Source: Bacillus taeanensis
GTDB lineage: Bacteria; Bacillota; Bacilli; Bacillales; UBA6769
Length of the DNA stretch: 64,000 bases
Assembly: GCF_003318295.1 (NCBI RefSeq)
Contig: NZ_QOCW01000019.1
Location: forward strand, 30,823-94,822
Direction of reading: 5' to 3'
Shown here: positions 34,649 to 43,875 of the stretch, piece after piece
Layout of the letters: every line of letters starts with the position of its first letter
Position numbering within the stretch: position 1 is the first letter of the stretch
Notes under the pieces: model-generated
Told to the model about the DNA's origin: nothing
Databases searched by the model: none
What the model saw: the letters and a program-made list of their open reading frames with translations, nothing else
Position numbers and translations under genes: made by a program

Positions 34649-34750
34649 CTATAAAAAGGGGGATATTAAAATTGTTTGATAGATAATATTTCAAGTGATT
34701 GTCACCGAAATTTAACTTATTTCTTTTGTCTACTTTACGAATCAACTTTA

Positions 34751-36154
34751 TTAAAGGTTTACAACATTTTGTTTTGGTAATGTACGACGTCGCTCAAGCT
34801 CTATGCTCATCTCTGCCCTTTTATCATCTAGTTTATAGAACCATGTTGCAATTCCAATCAACAAGCAAATAGCCAATGGAGTCCAAATAAAACTTATTTC
34901 AATAAATTGTAATGCAGTTTCTGTTTGTGTAGCATTTGGAACGTAACCACCCATACTCAGAAGCACTCCAATAAAAGCACTTGCCAGTCCCATGCTTCCT
35001 TTTACAAAAAAACCTTGAAAAGCAGCAATCATACCAGAAATACTTTTATTCTTTTTATACTCTGAATAATCGATGACATCTGGTTGAATAGCAAATGTGG
35101 TACCAAAGATGCCATAAATACCAAGACCGGTAATAGTCAGACCTGCAATAAGTAAAACGGGTGATGTCTTTCCGAAATAAATTAGTAAATCTCCAACAAT
35201 ATAAATGGCAGTACTTAAAAACAGTACATTTTTCTTCGGCATCTTCTTTTGAAGCCAAGGTAAAAGTAAAAGCATTGGCAGTCCAGCGAGAATACCGAAT
35301 AGCCCTACAAACGTTAGCCAATCCGTACGTCCCAGGTTATACGTGAAATAATAGATCACGGTTGTATTTCTAATAACAAAAAGAGCAAAATAGAGGAAAT
35401 TCAAGATAAAGAAAATAAACGCTTGGTCCGTTAACCCTTTTAAATCTTGTTTCAAAGAAGATTTCCCAGGTTGGACGGACGGTGGAATAACCTCTTTCGT
35501 ATTCATAAAGGTAAATACAAACAATAACATTGCTGCAATACCATAAACGCTCATCGTAATTAAAAATCCTTTTTGTGTATCTCCTTGGCCGAAGAAATTT
35601 ACCAGCGGCATCGTAATGGACATTACTAAAGCGGTTCCAATTAACGCACAAATCATTCTAGTTGATACTAGCCAGTTTCGTTCATGGAGATCGGAGGTTA
35701 GCCTTGGTACAATCGTATTTAATGGAATATTTACTACTGTATAAGCAGTACATAACAAGCAATAAGTAACATAAGCCCAAATAATTTTTCCCGTCATATT
35801 GAAATCTGGAACAATAAATGTCAAGACAGTAAATGCAGCAAAGGGAATGGCCCCGATAAGAAAATAGGGTCTGCCTTGTCCCCATTTCGTTTTCGTTCTA
35901 TCAACTAATACTCCCATACCGGTATCTGTTAAAGCATCAATTATTTTTGTTACTAACATTAAAGTACCTGCAGCTGTGGCTGTTATTCCAAAGACATCCG
36001 TATAAAAGAACATTAAATAAGATGCCATTGTACTAAATACGAGGTTGCATCCTAAGTCGCCAACTCCATATCCTATTCTTTTTTTAAATTTATTCATTTG
36101 CATCATATCCTTTTTAAGCAATTTTGGATTATTCTGCTTCAGCATTAGCTCCAA
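34751..36154 (-). CDS. GPH-family (glycoside-pentoside-hexuronide):cation symporter
   Basis: This protein of about 450-467 residues has the GPH pattern (KKRIGYGVGDLGCNLVFSTMASYLMFFYTD; DALTDTGMGVLVDRTKTKWGQGRPY) and twelve predicted membrane helices. The frame opens with TTG at 36154. Family similarity begins at the internal MNKFKKRIGYG, so a start at 36106-36097 after AAAAAGGA is more likely. It imports a glycoside, pentose, hexuronide or polyol with H+ or Na+. It is the last gene of an SDR-kinase-permease operon opposite a ROK repressor, so the three probably serve one sugar or polyol. Confidence 0.88.
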   Translation of the reverse strand: MELMLKQNNPKLLKKDMMQMNKFKKRIGYGVGDLGCNLVFSTMASYLMFFYTDVFGITATAAGTLMLVTKIIDALTDTGMGVLVDRTKTKWGQGRPYFLIGAIPFAAFTVLTFIVPDFNMTGKIIWAYVTYCLLCTAYTVVNIPLNTIVPRLTSDLHERNWLVSTRMICALIGTALVMSITMPLVNFFGQGDTQKGFLITMSVYGIAAMLLFVFTFMNTKEVIPPSVQPGKSSLKQDLKGLTDQAFIFFILNFLYFALFVIRNTTVIYYFTYNLGRTDWLTFVGLFGILAGLPMLLLLPWLQKKMPKKNVLFLSTAIYIVGDLLIYFGKTSPVLLIAGLTITGLGIYGIFGTTFAIQPDVIDYSEYKKNKSISGMIAAFQGFFVKGSMGLASAFIGVLLSMGGYVPNATQTETALQFIEISFIWTPLAICLLIGIATWFYKLDDKRAEMSIELERRRTLPKQNVVNL

Positions 36155-36161
36155 GTTATGT

Positions 36162-37685
36162 TTAAGAAAGTTTTGTCAACGTTTCCATATCATGCTTTAA
36201 ATTCTTATATACAGATTTGTAAACAGTGTAATAGTCATTATATTTTTCATGATTCTCTTTATTTGGCATAATCTTTTCATCTAAAACCTGCCACTTCTTC
36301 ACATCTTCATAAGAGAGAAGGCCAGTTCCGATTCCGGCAAGCATCACGTCTCCCATATTTGCTTCTACATCATGTACCGGGCAGACAACTGGATAGCCGG
36401 TTACATCAGCGAAAATTTGTCTCCACAGCTTTGACTTTGTTACACCACCGGCAAGCAGGATGTATTCACCTAGATTTTCTCCGGTAGCTTCCATCGCATC
36501 TCGTAATGAAAATGCAACCGCTTCTAAAAATGCGCGGTAAATATGGGCTTTTGTATGTGCTAATGAAAGCCCAACGATCGTTCCTTTTGCATCAGAATCC
36601 CAAACAGGACTTCTTTCTCCCATAAAGTAGGGAAGTACAATCAGCCCTTCGCTTCCAACCGGAAGCTGTGCTGCCTGTTCATTTAAAACATCATAAGCAT
36701 TTTTTCCGCCGGATTTTTCTGTTTCAATTTCAAATTGACACATCGTTTGTCGGAACCATTTCACAATTGCTCCTGCTGTTGCGCCTCCAGCGAAATAATA
36801 GGAAAGTCTTTTCGCATCATATAAATATGGCCAAACAATCAAACCTTTTCCTTTCACTGGCTTATCGGAAATTAAGGCTGCACACATCGAAGTTCCAATT
36901 GCCGCCGCATAAATACCAGATTCAAATACACCGAGACCAATATTGGCAGCACCGCAGTCAATTCCGCTTGCGATTACTGGCATTCCTTCAGAAAGACCTA
37001 ATTCAGCTGCGTTTTCTTTTGTTAATCCACCGACAATATCTGTCGATTCCACGATTTTTTTAGGCATCATTGATAGCGGAATTTCCATTGCATCCATCAT
37101 TTCTTTCGACCATGTTCTTTCATTCATATCAAAAATACCGCCGATGTTTCCTGCAGAAGAATAATCAATCGCAATTTCTCCAGTAAGCTTATAAATCACA
37201 TAATCATTTGGCGGTAGAAACAGTTTTGTTTTCTCCCAGTTTTCCGGCTCATGATTTTTCATCCAAAGCATTTTCGTATAGCCATAGTAAGGGTCAGCGC
37301 CATTATGAGTAATGTCTAAAAGTTTTTCTTCGCCAATATGATCTAGTACCCATTTTGTTTCTTCTTCTGCTCTGCGGTCCATCCAAATCATACACGGTCT
37401 AACAGGTTCCATGTTTTCATCCAATGGAATTCCAGAACCTCCATACAGACCGCTAATCGCGATGCCGCGAATGTTTTCTGCTGCAATACCTGATTTTTGT
37501 ACTGTATTTTTAATAGAAGCTTTTGCCGCGTCGAGCCATACATCCGGCCACTGCTCTGCCCATAAAGGTTTTGGGGTTAAAACATCATATTCTTGTAAAT
37601 CTTGAGAGATTAAATTGCCTTCTGTATCCATTAAAATCGTTTTCGTACCAGACGTTCCAATATCTGTTCCCAGTAAATAGTCCAT
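36162..37685 (-). CDS. FGGY-family carbohydrate kinase (xylulokinase/gluconokinase-like)
   Basis: The 507-residue kinase starts MDYLLGTDIGTSGTKTILMD, the phosphate-1 loop of the FGGY fold, and has VIASGIDCGAANIGLGV, YAAAIGTSMCAAL and the C-terminal ILLAGGVTKSKLWRQIFADVTG. It would phosphorylate a ketose, polyol or sugar acid with ATP. The start follows AAGGAGG. The SDR upstream would oxidise a polyol to the ketose that this kinase phosphorylates. The exact substrate (xylulose, gluconate or another) cannot be read from sequence. Confidence 0.88.
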   Translation of the reverse strand: MDYLLGTDIGTSGTKTILMDTEGNLISQDLQEYDVLTPKPLWAEQWPDVWLDAAKASIKNTVQKSGIAAENIRGIAISGLYGGSGIPLDENMEPVRPCMIWMDRRAEEETKWVLDHIGEEKLLDITHNGADPYYGYTKMLWMKNHEPENWEKTKLFLPPNDYVIYKLTGEIAIDYSSAGNIGGIFDMNERTWSKEMMDAMEIPLSMMPKKIVESTDIVGGLTKENAAELGLSEGMPVIASGIDCGAANIGLGVFESGIYAAAIGTSMCAALISDKPVKGKGLIVWPYLYDAKRLSYYFAGGATAGAIVKWFRQTMCQFEIETEKSGGKNAYDVLNEQAAQLPVGSEGLIVLPYFMGERSPVWDSDAKGTIVGLSLAHTKAHIYRAFLEAVAFSLRDAMEATGENLGEYILLAGGVTKSKLWRQIFADVTGYPVVCPVHDVEANMGDVMLAGIGTGLLSYEDVKKWQVLDEKIMPNKENHEKYNDYYTVYKSVYKNLKHDMETLTKLS

Positions 37686-37729
37686 CGAATAACCTCCTTG
37701 TTTATTAAAAGCAAGATTCTGTTAGTCTA

Positions 37730-38506
37730 TTAAATACAAGTAAACGCACCATCGATTACAAAGTCAGAGCCTGTCGTAAAGCTGCTTGTGTCTCCTGCAA
37801 GATACACACAAATAGACTGAAGTTCTTCTGGTTTACCCATTCGTCCAAGCGGTGCCATTTCATTCCACTGCTGGATTAACGGCTGTAAGCTTGGAGAATT
37901 TAATGTCAGTTCTGTGCCGATATATCCTGGGCTGATCGAATTTACGCGTACATTTCGTGCTGCCCATTCTACTGCGAGAGATTTTGTCAGCTGAATTACT
38001 CCTGCTTTAGAAGCATTGTAAGAACACTGCGGCTGCGGCACATTAACAATATGTCCTGACATTGACGCTGTATTAATAATTGAACCGCCGCCTTGTTTTA
38101 ACATCACTTTTCCAGCTGCCTGCGCTGTTAAAAAGACACCGGAAAGGTTAATATCAATGACTTTCTTCCACTGTTCATACGTCATTTCCTCTGCTGGAAT
38201 GTTCATGCAGATTCCGGCATTGCAGAAAGCAACATCTAAACGACCAAAAGTTTCGAGTACTTGTTCGATCATCGCATTAACATCTTCCGGGTTTGTTACA
38301 TCTGCTTTGATCGCAATTGATTGAATTCCATTATTCTCTTCAAGTTCTCGTGCTGTCTTTTTTGCTTCTTCTAAATCTAAGTCAACAATTGCGATATCTG
38401 CTCCTGCTTCAGCAAAAGCGGTTGCAACACTTTTACCAATCCCCCGTGCCCCGCCTGTTACAAAAATTTTCTTTCCATCTAGTCTCATTTTTTCAATAAT
38501 TCCCAT
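37730..38506 (-). CDS. Short-chain dehydrogenase/reductase (polyol dehydrogenase type)
   Basis: The 258-residue classical SDR has the cofactor motif VTGGARGIGKSVA (residues 15-27), Asp at the end of beta-2 (AIVDLD) indicating NAD preference, NAG in CNAGICMN, and the catalytic Ser (TASMSGH), Tyr and Lys (YNASK). The first gene of the operon, it sits 45 bp before the kinase. The probable function is polyol to ketose oxidation. MGIIEK... may be a short extension; a second ATG (MRLDGKK) six codons later is also possible. Confidence 0.88.
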   Translation of the reverse strand: MGIIEKMRLDGKKIFVTGGARGIGKSVATAFAEAGADIAIVDLDLEEAKKTARELEENNGIQSIAIKADVTNPEDVNAMIEQVLETFGRLDVAFCNAGICMNIPAEEMTYEQWKKVIDINLSGVFLTAQAAGKVMLKQGGGSIINTASMSGHIVNVPQPQCSYNASKAGVIQLTKSLAVEWAARNVRVNSISPGYIGTELTLNSPSLQPLIQQWNEMAPLGRMGKPEELQSICVYLAGDTSSFTTGSDFVIDGAFTCI

Positions 38507-38547
38507 ATTTATTACCTTCCTTTTTGTTAATTTATTTTGTAAAATAG

Positions 38548-38560
38548 TTTTATAAAATAT
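38548..38560. promoter_or_regulatory. Candidate ROK operator, SDR side
   Basis: TTTTATAAAATAT at 38548-38560 recurs as TTTTATAAAAT at 38705, close to the opposite start. The two sites sit at the two ends of the divergent intergenic region, each about 12-43 bp from a start codon. Confidence 0.5.
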
Positions 38561-38613
38561 ATTTACATAATAAATCTTTTTTCTTCAGCAGTCAACATGA
38601 ACAAAATAAAAAA

Positions 38614-38635
38614 TTGGCAAAATAAATCTTGCCAA
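38614..38635. promoter_or_regulatory. Inverted repeat TTGGCAA-N8-TTGCCAA
   Basis: A perfect 7-bp inverted repeat lies in the middle of the divergent promoter region of the SDR operon and the ROK gene. It is a candidate operator or activator site. Confidence 0.5.
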
Positions 38636-38704
38636 AGTTGTTGTTGACTCCGCTTCTGTGATATATTTTAAACGGAAATTAAATAAAGAATTTTTATAAA
38701 AATA

Positions 38705-38715
38705 TTTTATAAAAT
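38705..38715. promoter_or_regulatory. Candidate ROK operator, ROK-gene side
   Basis: TTTTATAAAAT, the partner of the site at 38548, lies directly before the GAGGT ribosome site of the ROK gene and could mediate autorepression. Confidence 0.45.
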
Positions 38716-38726
38716 GAGGTATTTTC

Positions 38727-39851
38727 ATGGATTACAACATCACATTTAAAGATATAAAAAAAAGTAATTACTCAGCAATTTACCATCTTATTTATCAAAA
38801 TGAGAAACTTTCTAAACAGGAAATTGCGAACCAACTTCAGTTGAGCTTACCAACGATTACGCAAAATTTAGTGCGCTTGGAAAAGGAAAAGTTAATTGAG
38901 AAGAGCGGGCAGTTTGAATCTTCTGTTGGCAGGCGCGCCGCTGCTTATGCGATCTGTCCTCAGGCTCGGATTAGCATTGGGGTAGAAATTCAAAAAAAGA
39001 CCGTTCAAATTGTAGCGATCGATTTGCGTGGTAGTGTTTTTGAGAAAACGGTACTATCAATTGAGTATTCCAATGTAGATAGTTATTACAAAGAGGTAAG
39101 TGTGGCTGTTGAAGCTTTTATTTCATCACTTAATGCGGAAAAAGAGCAGGTTCTTGGCGTTGGTTTTGCGGTACAAGGATTAACATCAAATGATGGACAA
39201 AAAATAACGTACGGAAAAATATTGACTTCTACAGGATTAGATATTGGTGTTTTTTCACAGCATCTCAATTATCCATGCATGTTTTTACATGACGCAAAAT
39301 GTGCAGCAACAACAGAGCTGTGGGTAAGAAATGATATTGGAGATGCTGTCTATCTATCGATTGGTACACATCTTGGCGGTGCCATTATTATAAATAATCA
39401 AATTTATATGGGAAAAGAGGGACATAGCGGTACGGTAGAGCATATGACCGTTAATCCTGATGGCCCGGCATGTTACTGCGGAAAAAAAGGATGTATGGAA
39501 ACATACAGCTCTGTTAGTGCGCTTTTAGAAGAAGATGAATCATTAGAGTTTTTCTTTGAACAAGTACGTTCTAAAACGGCTTCATATGTAAAGAGGTGGC
39601 ACGCCTTTTTAGATCAGCTCGCTTTTTCAATTAACAATATCCACCTTGTTATAAACCGGGAATTTATTTTAGGCGGCCATTTAGCACCTTATTTAAAGGA
39701 AGAAGATATTGCATTTCTTCATGAAAAAGTGAATGAAAAGACTGCCTTTCCAAATAATGAGCCATTTATTTATATGAGCGGTTCACCTGCAAATGGAGTT
39801 CCTATCGGGGCTGCGATCCCGTTTGTTCAATCATTTTTGAATGCCATTTAA
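38727..39851 (+). CDS. ROK-family (XylR/NagC-type) transcriptional repressor
   Basis: The 374-residue protein has an N-terminal winged helix (residues 8-60, LSKQEIANQLQLSLPTITQNLVRLEKEKLI) and a C-terminal ROK domain with the phosphate-type loop SIGTHLGGAIII and the zinc motif CYCGKKGCMETY. ROK repressors of this type bind sugar effectors. It is divergent from the SDR-kinase-permease operon, which it probably represses. A terminator follows at 39859. Confidence 0.9.
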   Translation: MDYNITFKDIKKSNYSAIYHLIYQNEKLSKQEIANQLQLSLPTITQNLVRLEKEKLIEKSGQFESSVGRRAAAYAICPQARISIGVEIQKKTVQIVAIDLRGSVFEKTVLSIEYSNVDSYYKEVSVAVEAFISSLNAEKEQVLGVGFAVQGLTSNDGQKITYGKILTSTGLDIGVFSQHLNYPCMFLHDAKCAATTELWVRNDIGDAVYLSIGTHLGGAIIINNQIYMGKEGHSGTVEHMTVNPDGPACYCGKKGCMETYSSVSALLEEDESLEFFFEQVRSKTASYVKRWHAFLDQLAFSINNIHLVINREFILGGHLAPYLKEEDIAFLHEKVNEKTAFPNNEPFIYMSGSPANGVPIGAAIPFVQSFLNAI

Positions 39852-39858
39852 ACTGAAA

Positions 39859-39893
39859 ACATCTTGATTACTACTAGATCAAGGTGTTTTTTT
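39859..39893 (+). terminator. Terminator after the ROK gene (hairpin copy 2 of 3)
   Basis: ACATCTTGAT / ATCAAGGTGT form a stem followed by TTTTTTT. The surrounding 50-60 bp are repeated almost identically at 41163-41224 on the other side of gerAB. Confidence 0.8.
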
Positions 39894-39936
39894 GCTTCCC
39901 ACAAGGATCATCTTACGTAAATTTTTTATTACACAT

Positions 39937-41043
39937 TTATGTATTTTTACTTAGCGCGTTTTTTCTAAATATGGCTACTCCAAATAATAACAATGGTAGG
40001 AATAACCCCAAAGTAAAGGAATAAGGAATCCAAACGGTCGTTTCAAATGTTTGCATATAGGCTGTATTCGGATATATCACTAAGGAAAAGGGAACTAAAA
40101 ACATTCCTAAAGGAAGAAGCAGCGGCCGATAATTATTTAACTTTAACATTTGGGTAAGACCTAAAACAGCTCCATAAAAATACATTGTCATTTTAAAATA
40201 AATTGTAATAAACCATATCGTAGCCATAACGACTTCTATACGCTCCAAAAAGTTTCCTATACTAATTTTTTTAAATAATGTATAGCTTGGATATGCTTGT
40301 GTTGAAGTAATATAATGACCAAGAACTAAAATACTTAAAAGAATAATAATGATAAGTATAATTCCTCCAATCAATGATCCAAAAATAAACGCTTTTTTAG
40401 CTTTTATTGGTTCATTCATATGAGTGGGAAAGATCATTAAGAGTGTTATAAGCATTAGAAACGTATTGCTAAAATAGAACAGCCCCCCATGCAGTATAGA
40501 TTTGATCTCTCCTTCAAATATGGGCTGAATATTTTGAAATTCGACTTGTGGGGAAATCGTTATGACTAAAATAAGAAAAAGCAATGCAATGAAAGGGAAG
40601 ACAATTTCGGCAAAACGAGCTAAGGTTTCAATTCCATAGTAAACCCCCATTATCAAAATCCCTGTCAAAAGAATGATAATCGATTGAATTGGTGTTCCTG
40701 GCAGCATTTGTGTGGTCAAGAAATTCCCAACATAAAATAATAGTGCTGCAGTACTGTATAAGAAAAAAGAAACATAGATAAAAGCAACCATATTACCTAT
40801 CCACTTTCCTAAAAGCTTAATGCTTAGTTCTACCAACGTCATATTTGGAAAAATGTTTCCTAGAGTATTATAGAATAATACCAATAATAAACCTATTCCT
40901 GTAAAGAGTATTGCAGAAATCCAACCATCTTGTTTTGCTTCGGTTACTACAGTGGCTGGCGCAATTAAGATGGTTGTTCCAATTGTAAAAAGAGTCACTG
41001 ATATCATAAATTGATGGACAGATATTTTTTCTTTCTCAACCAT
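39937..41043 (-). CDS. Spore germination permease GerAB-type (APC superfamily)
   Basis: This 368-residue protein has ten predicted membrane helices. It opens MVEKEKISVHQFMISVTLFTIGTTIL, the typical GerAB/GrkB start, and has LPGTPIQSIII and VEFQNIQPIFEG, characteristic of the family. GerAB sits in the inner spore membrane and binds the germinant within the GerA-GerB-GerC receptor. Here it is alone on the minus strand. A gerAC-type gene runs divergently from 41384, and no gerAA is present in the window. The frameshifted paralogue lies 6 kb away. Confidence 0.92.
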   Translation of the reverse strand: MVEKEKISVHQFMISVTLFTIGTTILIAPATVVTEAKQDGWISAILFTGIGLLLVLFYNTLGNIFPNMTLVELSIKLLGKWIGNMVAFIYVSFFLYSTAALLFYVGNFLTTQMLPGTPIQSIIILLTGILIMGVYYGIETLARFAEIVFPFIALLFLILVITISPQVEFQNIQPIFEGEIKSILHGGLFYFSNTFLMLITLLMIFPTHMNEPIKAKKAFIFGSLIGGIILIIIILLSILVLGHYITSTQAYPSYTLFKKISIGNFLERIEVVMATIWFITIYFKMTMYFYGAVLGLTQMLKLNNYRPLLLPLGMFLVPFSLVIYPNTAYMQTFETTVWIPYSFTLGLFLPLLLFGVAIFRKNALSKNT

Positions 41044-41383
41044 TTTTCCTCTCCTACCTTTATATTAACTATTATTGCCTTGTTCTTGTTAGAAGATTAA
41101 TGTATTCACTTTTGTTATTTGTTTTATTTATGTATTTAGTTTAACTAAATGGTTAGTTTGTTAAACTGAAAACATCTTAATCACTACTAGATTAAGGTGT
41201 TTTTTTGCTTCCGACAAGATCAGTTATGGAAACCTCAGCTTTAAACCAGTATTTAAGTTAGTTGATCATAATGATTACAATTCATACGATAAATAATTTT
41301 GTTTGCATAGACGGACAATTCCATGCAGATGTTATAACAAAGGAATAAGTGATTGGAACATCAATCTAATTGGAGTCATTTAC
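41044..41383. promoter_or_regulatory. Divergent gerAB/gerAC intergenic region
   Basis: It contains the promoter region of gerAB (shared with the relic copy), then the third copy of the CATCTTAAT...ATTAAGGTGTTTTTTT hairpin at 41172-41207, and the leader of gerAC. Forespore sigma-G promoters would be expected, but I cannot single them out with confidence. Confidence 0.45.
41172..41207 (+). terminator. Hairpin copy 3 of 3 between gerAB and gerAC
   Basis: AACATCTTAAT / ATTAAGGTGTT followed by TTTTT. No plus-strand gene ends before it, so it is more likely a duplicated passenger than a working terminator. Confidence 0.5.
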
Positions 41384-42598
41384 ATGGTGAAAAAATATAT
41401 ATTCTTACTTGCCATAGTACTTCTAGTTATAAGTATGCTAACTGGATGTTGGAGCCGCAAGGAATTAAATGAGCTTGCAATTACAACAGCAATCGGTATT
41501 GATAAAAGCGAAGATGGCCTTCTTCTTTCTGCACAAGTTGTAAATCCAGGTGAAGTAGCTGGACAGGAAGCAGCGACAAATCGGACGCCTGTCACAGTAT
41601 ATACAGAAACCGCGGATACGATTTTTGAAGCGATTCGGAAAATGTCAACCATTTCACCGAGAAAACTTTATTTTGCTCATCTTCGTATGGTAGTTATTAG
41701 CGAAGAGTTTGCAGAAGAGGTTGGCATTAACAAATTGCTTGATTTCTTATCACGTGATCACGAGCTGCGTACTGACTTTTATATTATTGTAGCAAGAGAA
41801 AGTCGTGCAGAAGAAGTTGTTAAAACTTTGGCACATGGTGAGGATATCTCTGCCAATAAGCTTTTTTCTTCATTAGAAGTATCAGAAAAAGTATGGGCGC
41901 CGACCATTTCAATCGCATTAGATGAGCTTATTGCAGATATTGTTAGTGATGGAAAGCATCCTGTTTTAACAGGTGTCAGATTGATTGGGGATGCAGCGAT
42001 TGGAAAAACGCAAAAAAATGTTGAAAGTACGAACTCACCTGCAACACTTCGTTATTCAACCATCGCGATGTTTAAAAATGATAAGCTTATCAGCTGGTTA
42101 AATGAAAAAGAAAGCGTAGGCTTTCAATATGTTGTAGGGCATGTACAAAGCACTGTTGAGCAAGTGAAGTGCTCAAAGGGCGGTAATTTAGTACTGGAAG
42201 TCATTCGCACAAAGCCGGATGTCACAGGAGAAGTAGAAAATGGAAAACCGAAAATAAAGGTCGATCTTTTCGTTGAAGCTAATGTCGGTGAAGTGCAGTG
42301 CAAGATTGATTTAACAAAAACAAAAACGATTGAAGAACTTGATAAAAAGTTATCAGAGGTTATTAAAAATAATATAGAGGAATCTGTTAAAAAAGCAAAA
42401 GAAGAAGGAGTCGACATTTTTGGCTTTGGTGAGGCAATTCATCGTTCCAACCCTAAAGAATGGAAAAAGCTAAAAACGAATTGGGGTGAAACATTTAAAA
42501 AAATAACCGTCAATATAGAGGTTGATGCTCATATTCGACGTACGGGTACCGTTGGTAATTCCTTCTTAGAAGAAACAGGAAAAGATAAGGAGAAATAA
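41384..42598 (+). CDS. Spore germination lipoprotein GerAC-type (Ger(x)C family)
   Basis: The start is taken at the ATG 41384 after TTGGAG. The longer frame from 41303 has no ribosome site and would bury the signal peptide. The protein of about 404 residues has a lipoprotein signal ending LTGC (MLTGCWSRKELNEL), then the GerAC N-terminal block AITTAIGIDKSEDGLLLSAQVVNP and the C-terminal domain (FGEAIHRSNPKEWKKLK). It is the C subunit of a germinant receptor, anchored outside the inner spore membrane. Standing apart and divergent from gerAB is unusual, since the order is normally A-B-C in one operon. Confidence 0.92.
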   Translation: MVKKYIFLLAIVLLVISMLTGCWSRKELNELAITTAIGIDKSEDGLLLSAQVVNPGEVAGQEAATNRTPVTVYTETADTIFEAIRKMSTISPRKLYFAHLRMVVISEEFAEEVGINKLLDFLSRDHELRTDFYIIVARESRAEEVVKTLAHGEDISANKLFSSLEVSEKVWAPTISIALDELIADIVSDGKHPVLTGVRLIGDAAIGKTQKNVESTNSPATLRYSTIAMFKNDKLISWLNEKESVGFQYVVGHVQSTVEQVKCSKGGNLVLEVIRTKPDVTGEVENGKPKIKVDLFVEANVGEVQCKIDLTKTKTIEELDKKLSEVIKNNIEESVKKAKEEGVDIFGFGEAIHRSNPKEWKKLKTNWGETFKKITVNIEVDAHIRRTGTVGNSFLEETGKDKEK

Positions 42599-42984
42599 TG
42601 TTAAAAATTCAGATCAAGCTAATATATCTTTGATAAGTTAAACAAACTCATACTTTTTCTCATAGTACTTTTTATATCGGCTTAATTCGATTTAAAACAA
42701 AATCGAAAAATGTTGATTTAAAGCTTTTTTTCTAATATATTTCTTCATTCGTTCGATTGGTGTTTGTAATTTCTTACCTAAACATTGTGGGTGTTTAGAA
42801 AATGGAACGATTCGAACGATTGCCAACGATCACAACAAGACGGTTTCTCAAATTATTCTACTTTAGTATTATCAGTGCATTACTTGTATAAGAAGTGATG
42901 CGCTTTTTTGTTTTATAAATTAGAATTTATAATAGATGTTGGATTGCTTGGATACTTCAGTTAAGCTGTTGGAGGGAGTAAATA
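42599..42984. other. Gap between gerAC and the first AraC gene
   Basis: No gene. A 7-bp inverted repeat CTAAACA / TGTTTAG lies near 42778. The recurring GTGCATTACTT...AAGTGATGCGC hairpin with TTTTTT is at 42874-42909 and probably ends gerAC transcription. Confidence 0.5.
42874..42909 (+). terminator. Terminator of the GCGCATCACTT family (second copy)
   Basis: GTGCATTACTT / AAGTGATGCGC with loop GTATAAG and a T-tract; compare 5934 and 52947. Confidence 0.7.
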
Positions 42985-43839
42985 ATGACTCAATATTTTG
43001 TTGAAAAAGACTTAAAGCCTAGCTTTGAAAATGGTTTAATTCCTAAATTGCTCTATATTTGTAATGTTGATGATACTTATACAAGGCTGCCTCGAACGAT
43101 GCATATGCATGATGATGTGATGGAAATCATTTTTATTAAAGAAGGAAATGGCCTTCATATGATTGGGGATCGGCATTATAAAACACGTAAAGGGGATATT
43201 TTAATATATAATACCGGTGTTCTTCACGATGAATATGCAAATACAGATACAAAGATGAGCGTTTTTTGCTGCGGAGTGACCGATGTTAAGCTAACTGGAT
43301 TACCAAGAAACCACTTAGTTTCAAAAGAACATTCCTATGTTTTACACAGTGGGGAGTATGCACGAGATATTGAATCATTGCTGGAAATAATGTATTCACA
43401 AATTTCTGAGGAAAAACATGGGGCAGAAGAAATGTGCAGTTATCTCATCCGTGCGCTTATTACGCTCATTTTACAAATTCCACAGGAGAACTTCATGTTA
43501 TCGGAGTCAGAAGAATCGGTATTATCAAGTAATATAAAATCTTATATTGATGAGTATTATCTCGAAGATCTTACATTAGATTGCCTTTCTAAAAGATTTC
43601 ACATAAGTTCCTATCATTTGGTTCATGTTTTCAAGAGATCAACTGGCTTTTCGCCTATTCAATATATAATTCGACGCCGCATTGGAGAAGCGCAGTCCTT
43701 ACTTATTAATACAAATGATAGTATCACAAAAATTGCTGGTCGAGTAGGATATGATAATATTAGTTACTTTACGACCCTTTTTTCAAAAACAGTTGGTATG
43801 CCTCCTAAAAAATATCGTCAGTTATGGACTGAAAAGTAA
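42985..43839 (+). CDS. AraC-family transcriptional regulator
   Basis: The 284-residue protein has an N-terminal cupin ligand domain (residues 30-110, MHMHDDVMEIIFIKEGNGLHMIGDRHYKTRKGDILIYN) and a C-terminal double helix-turn-helix (about 185-284, LTLDCLSKRFHISSYHLVHVFKRSTGFSPIQYIIRRRI). It is the first gene of the inositol-type region and is followed by a terminator. It is one of two AraC candidates for reading the eight-copy direct-repeat promoter module of this region. Confidence 0.9.
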   Translation: MTQYFVEKDLKPSFENGLIPKLLYICNVDDTYTRLPRTMHMHDDVMEIIFIKEGNGLHMIGDRHYKTRKGDILIYNTGVLHDEYANTDTKMSVFCCGVTDVKLTGLPRNHLVSKEHSYVLHSGEYARDIESLLEIMYSQISEEKHGAEEMCSYLIRALITLILQIPQENFMLSESEESVLSSNIKSYIDEYYLEDLTLDCLSKRFHISSYHLVHVFKRSTGFSPIQYIIRRRIGEAQSLLINTNDSITKIAGRVGYDNISYFTTLFSKTVGMPPKKYRQLWTEK

Positions 43840-43875
43840 AAGTAAAACCCTTACTAAATAGATAACATTCTTCAA

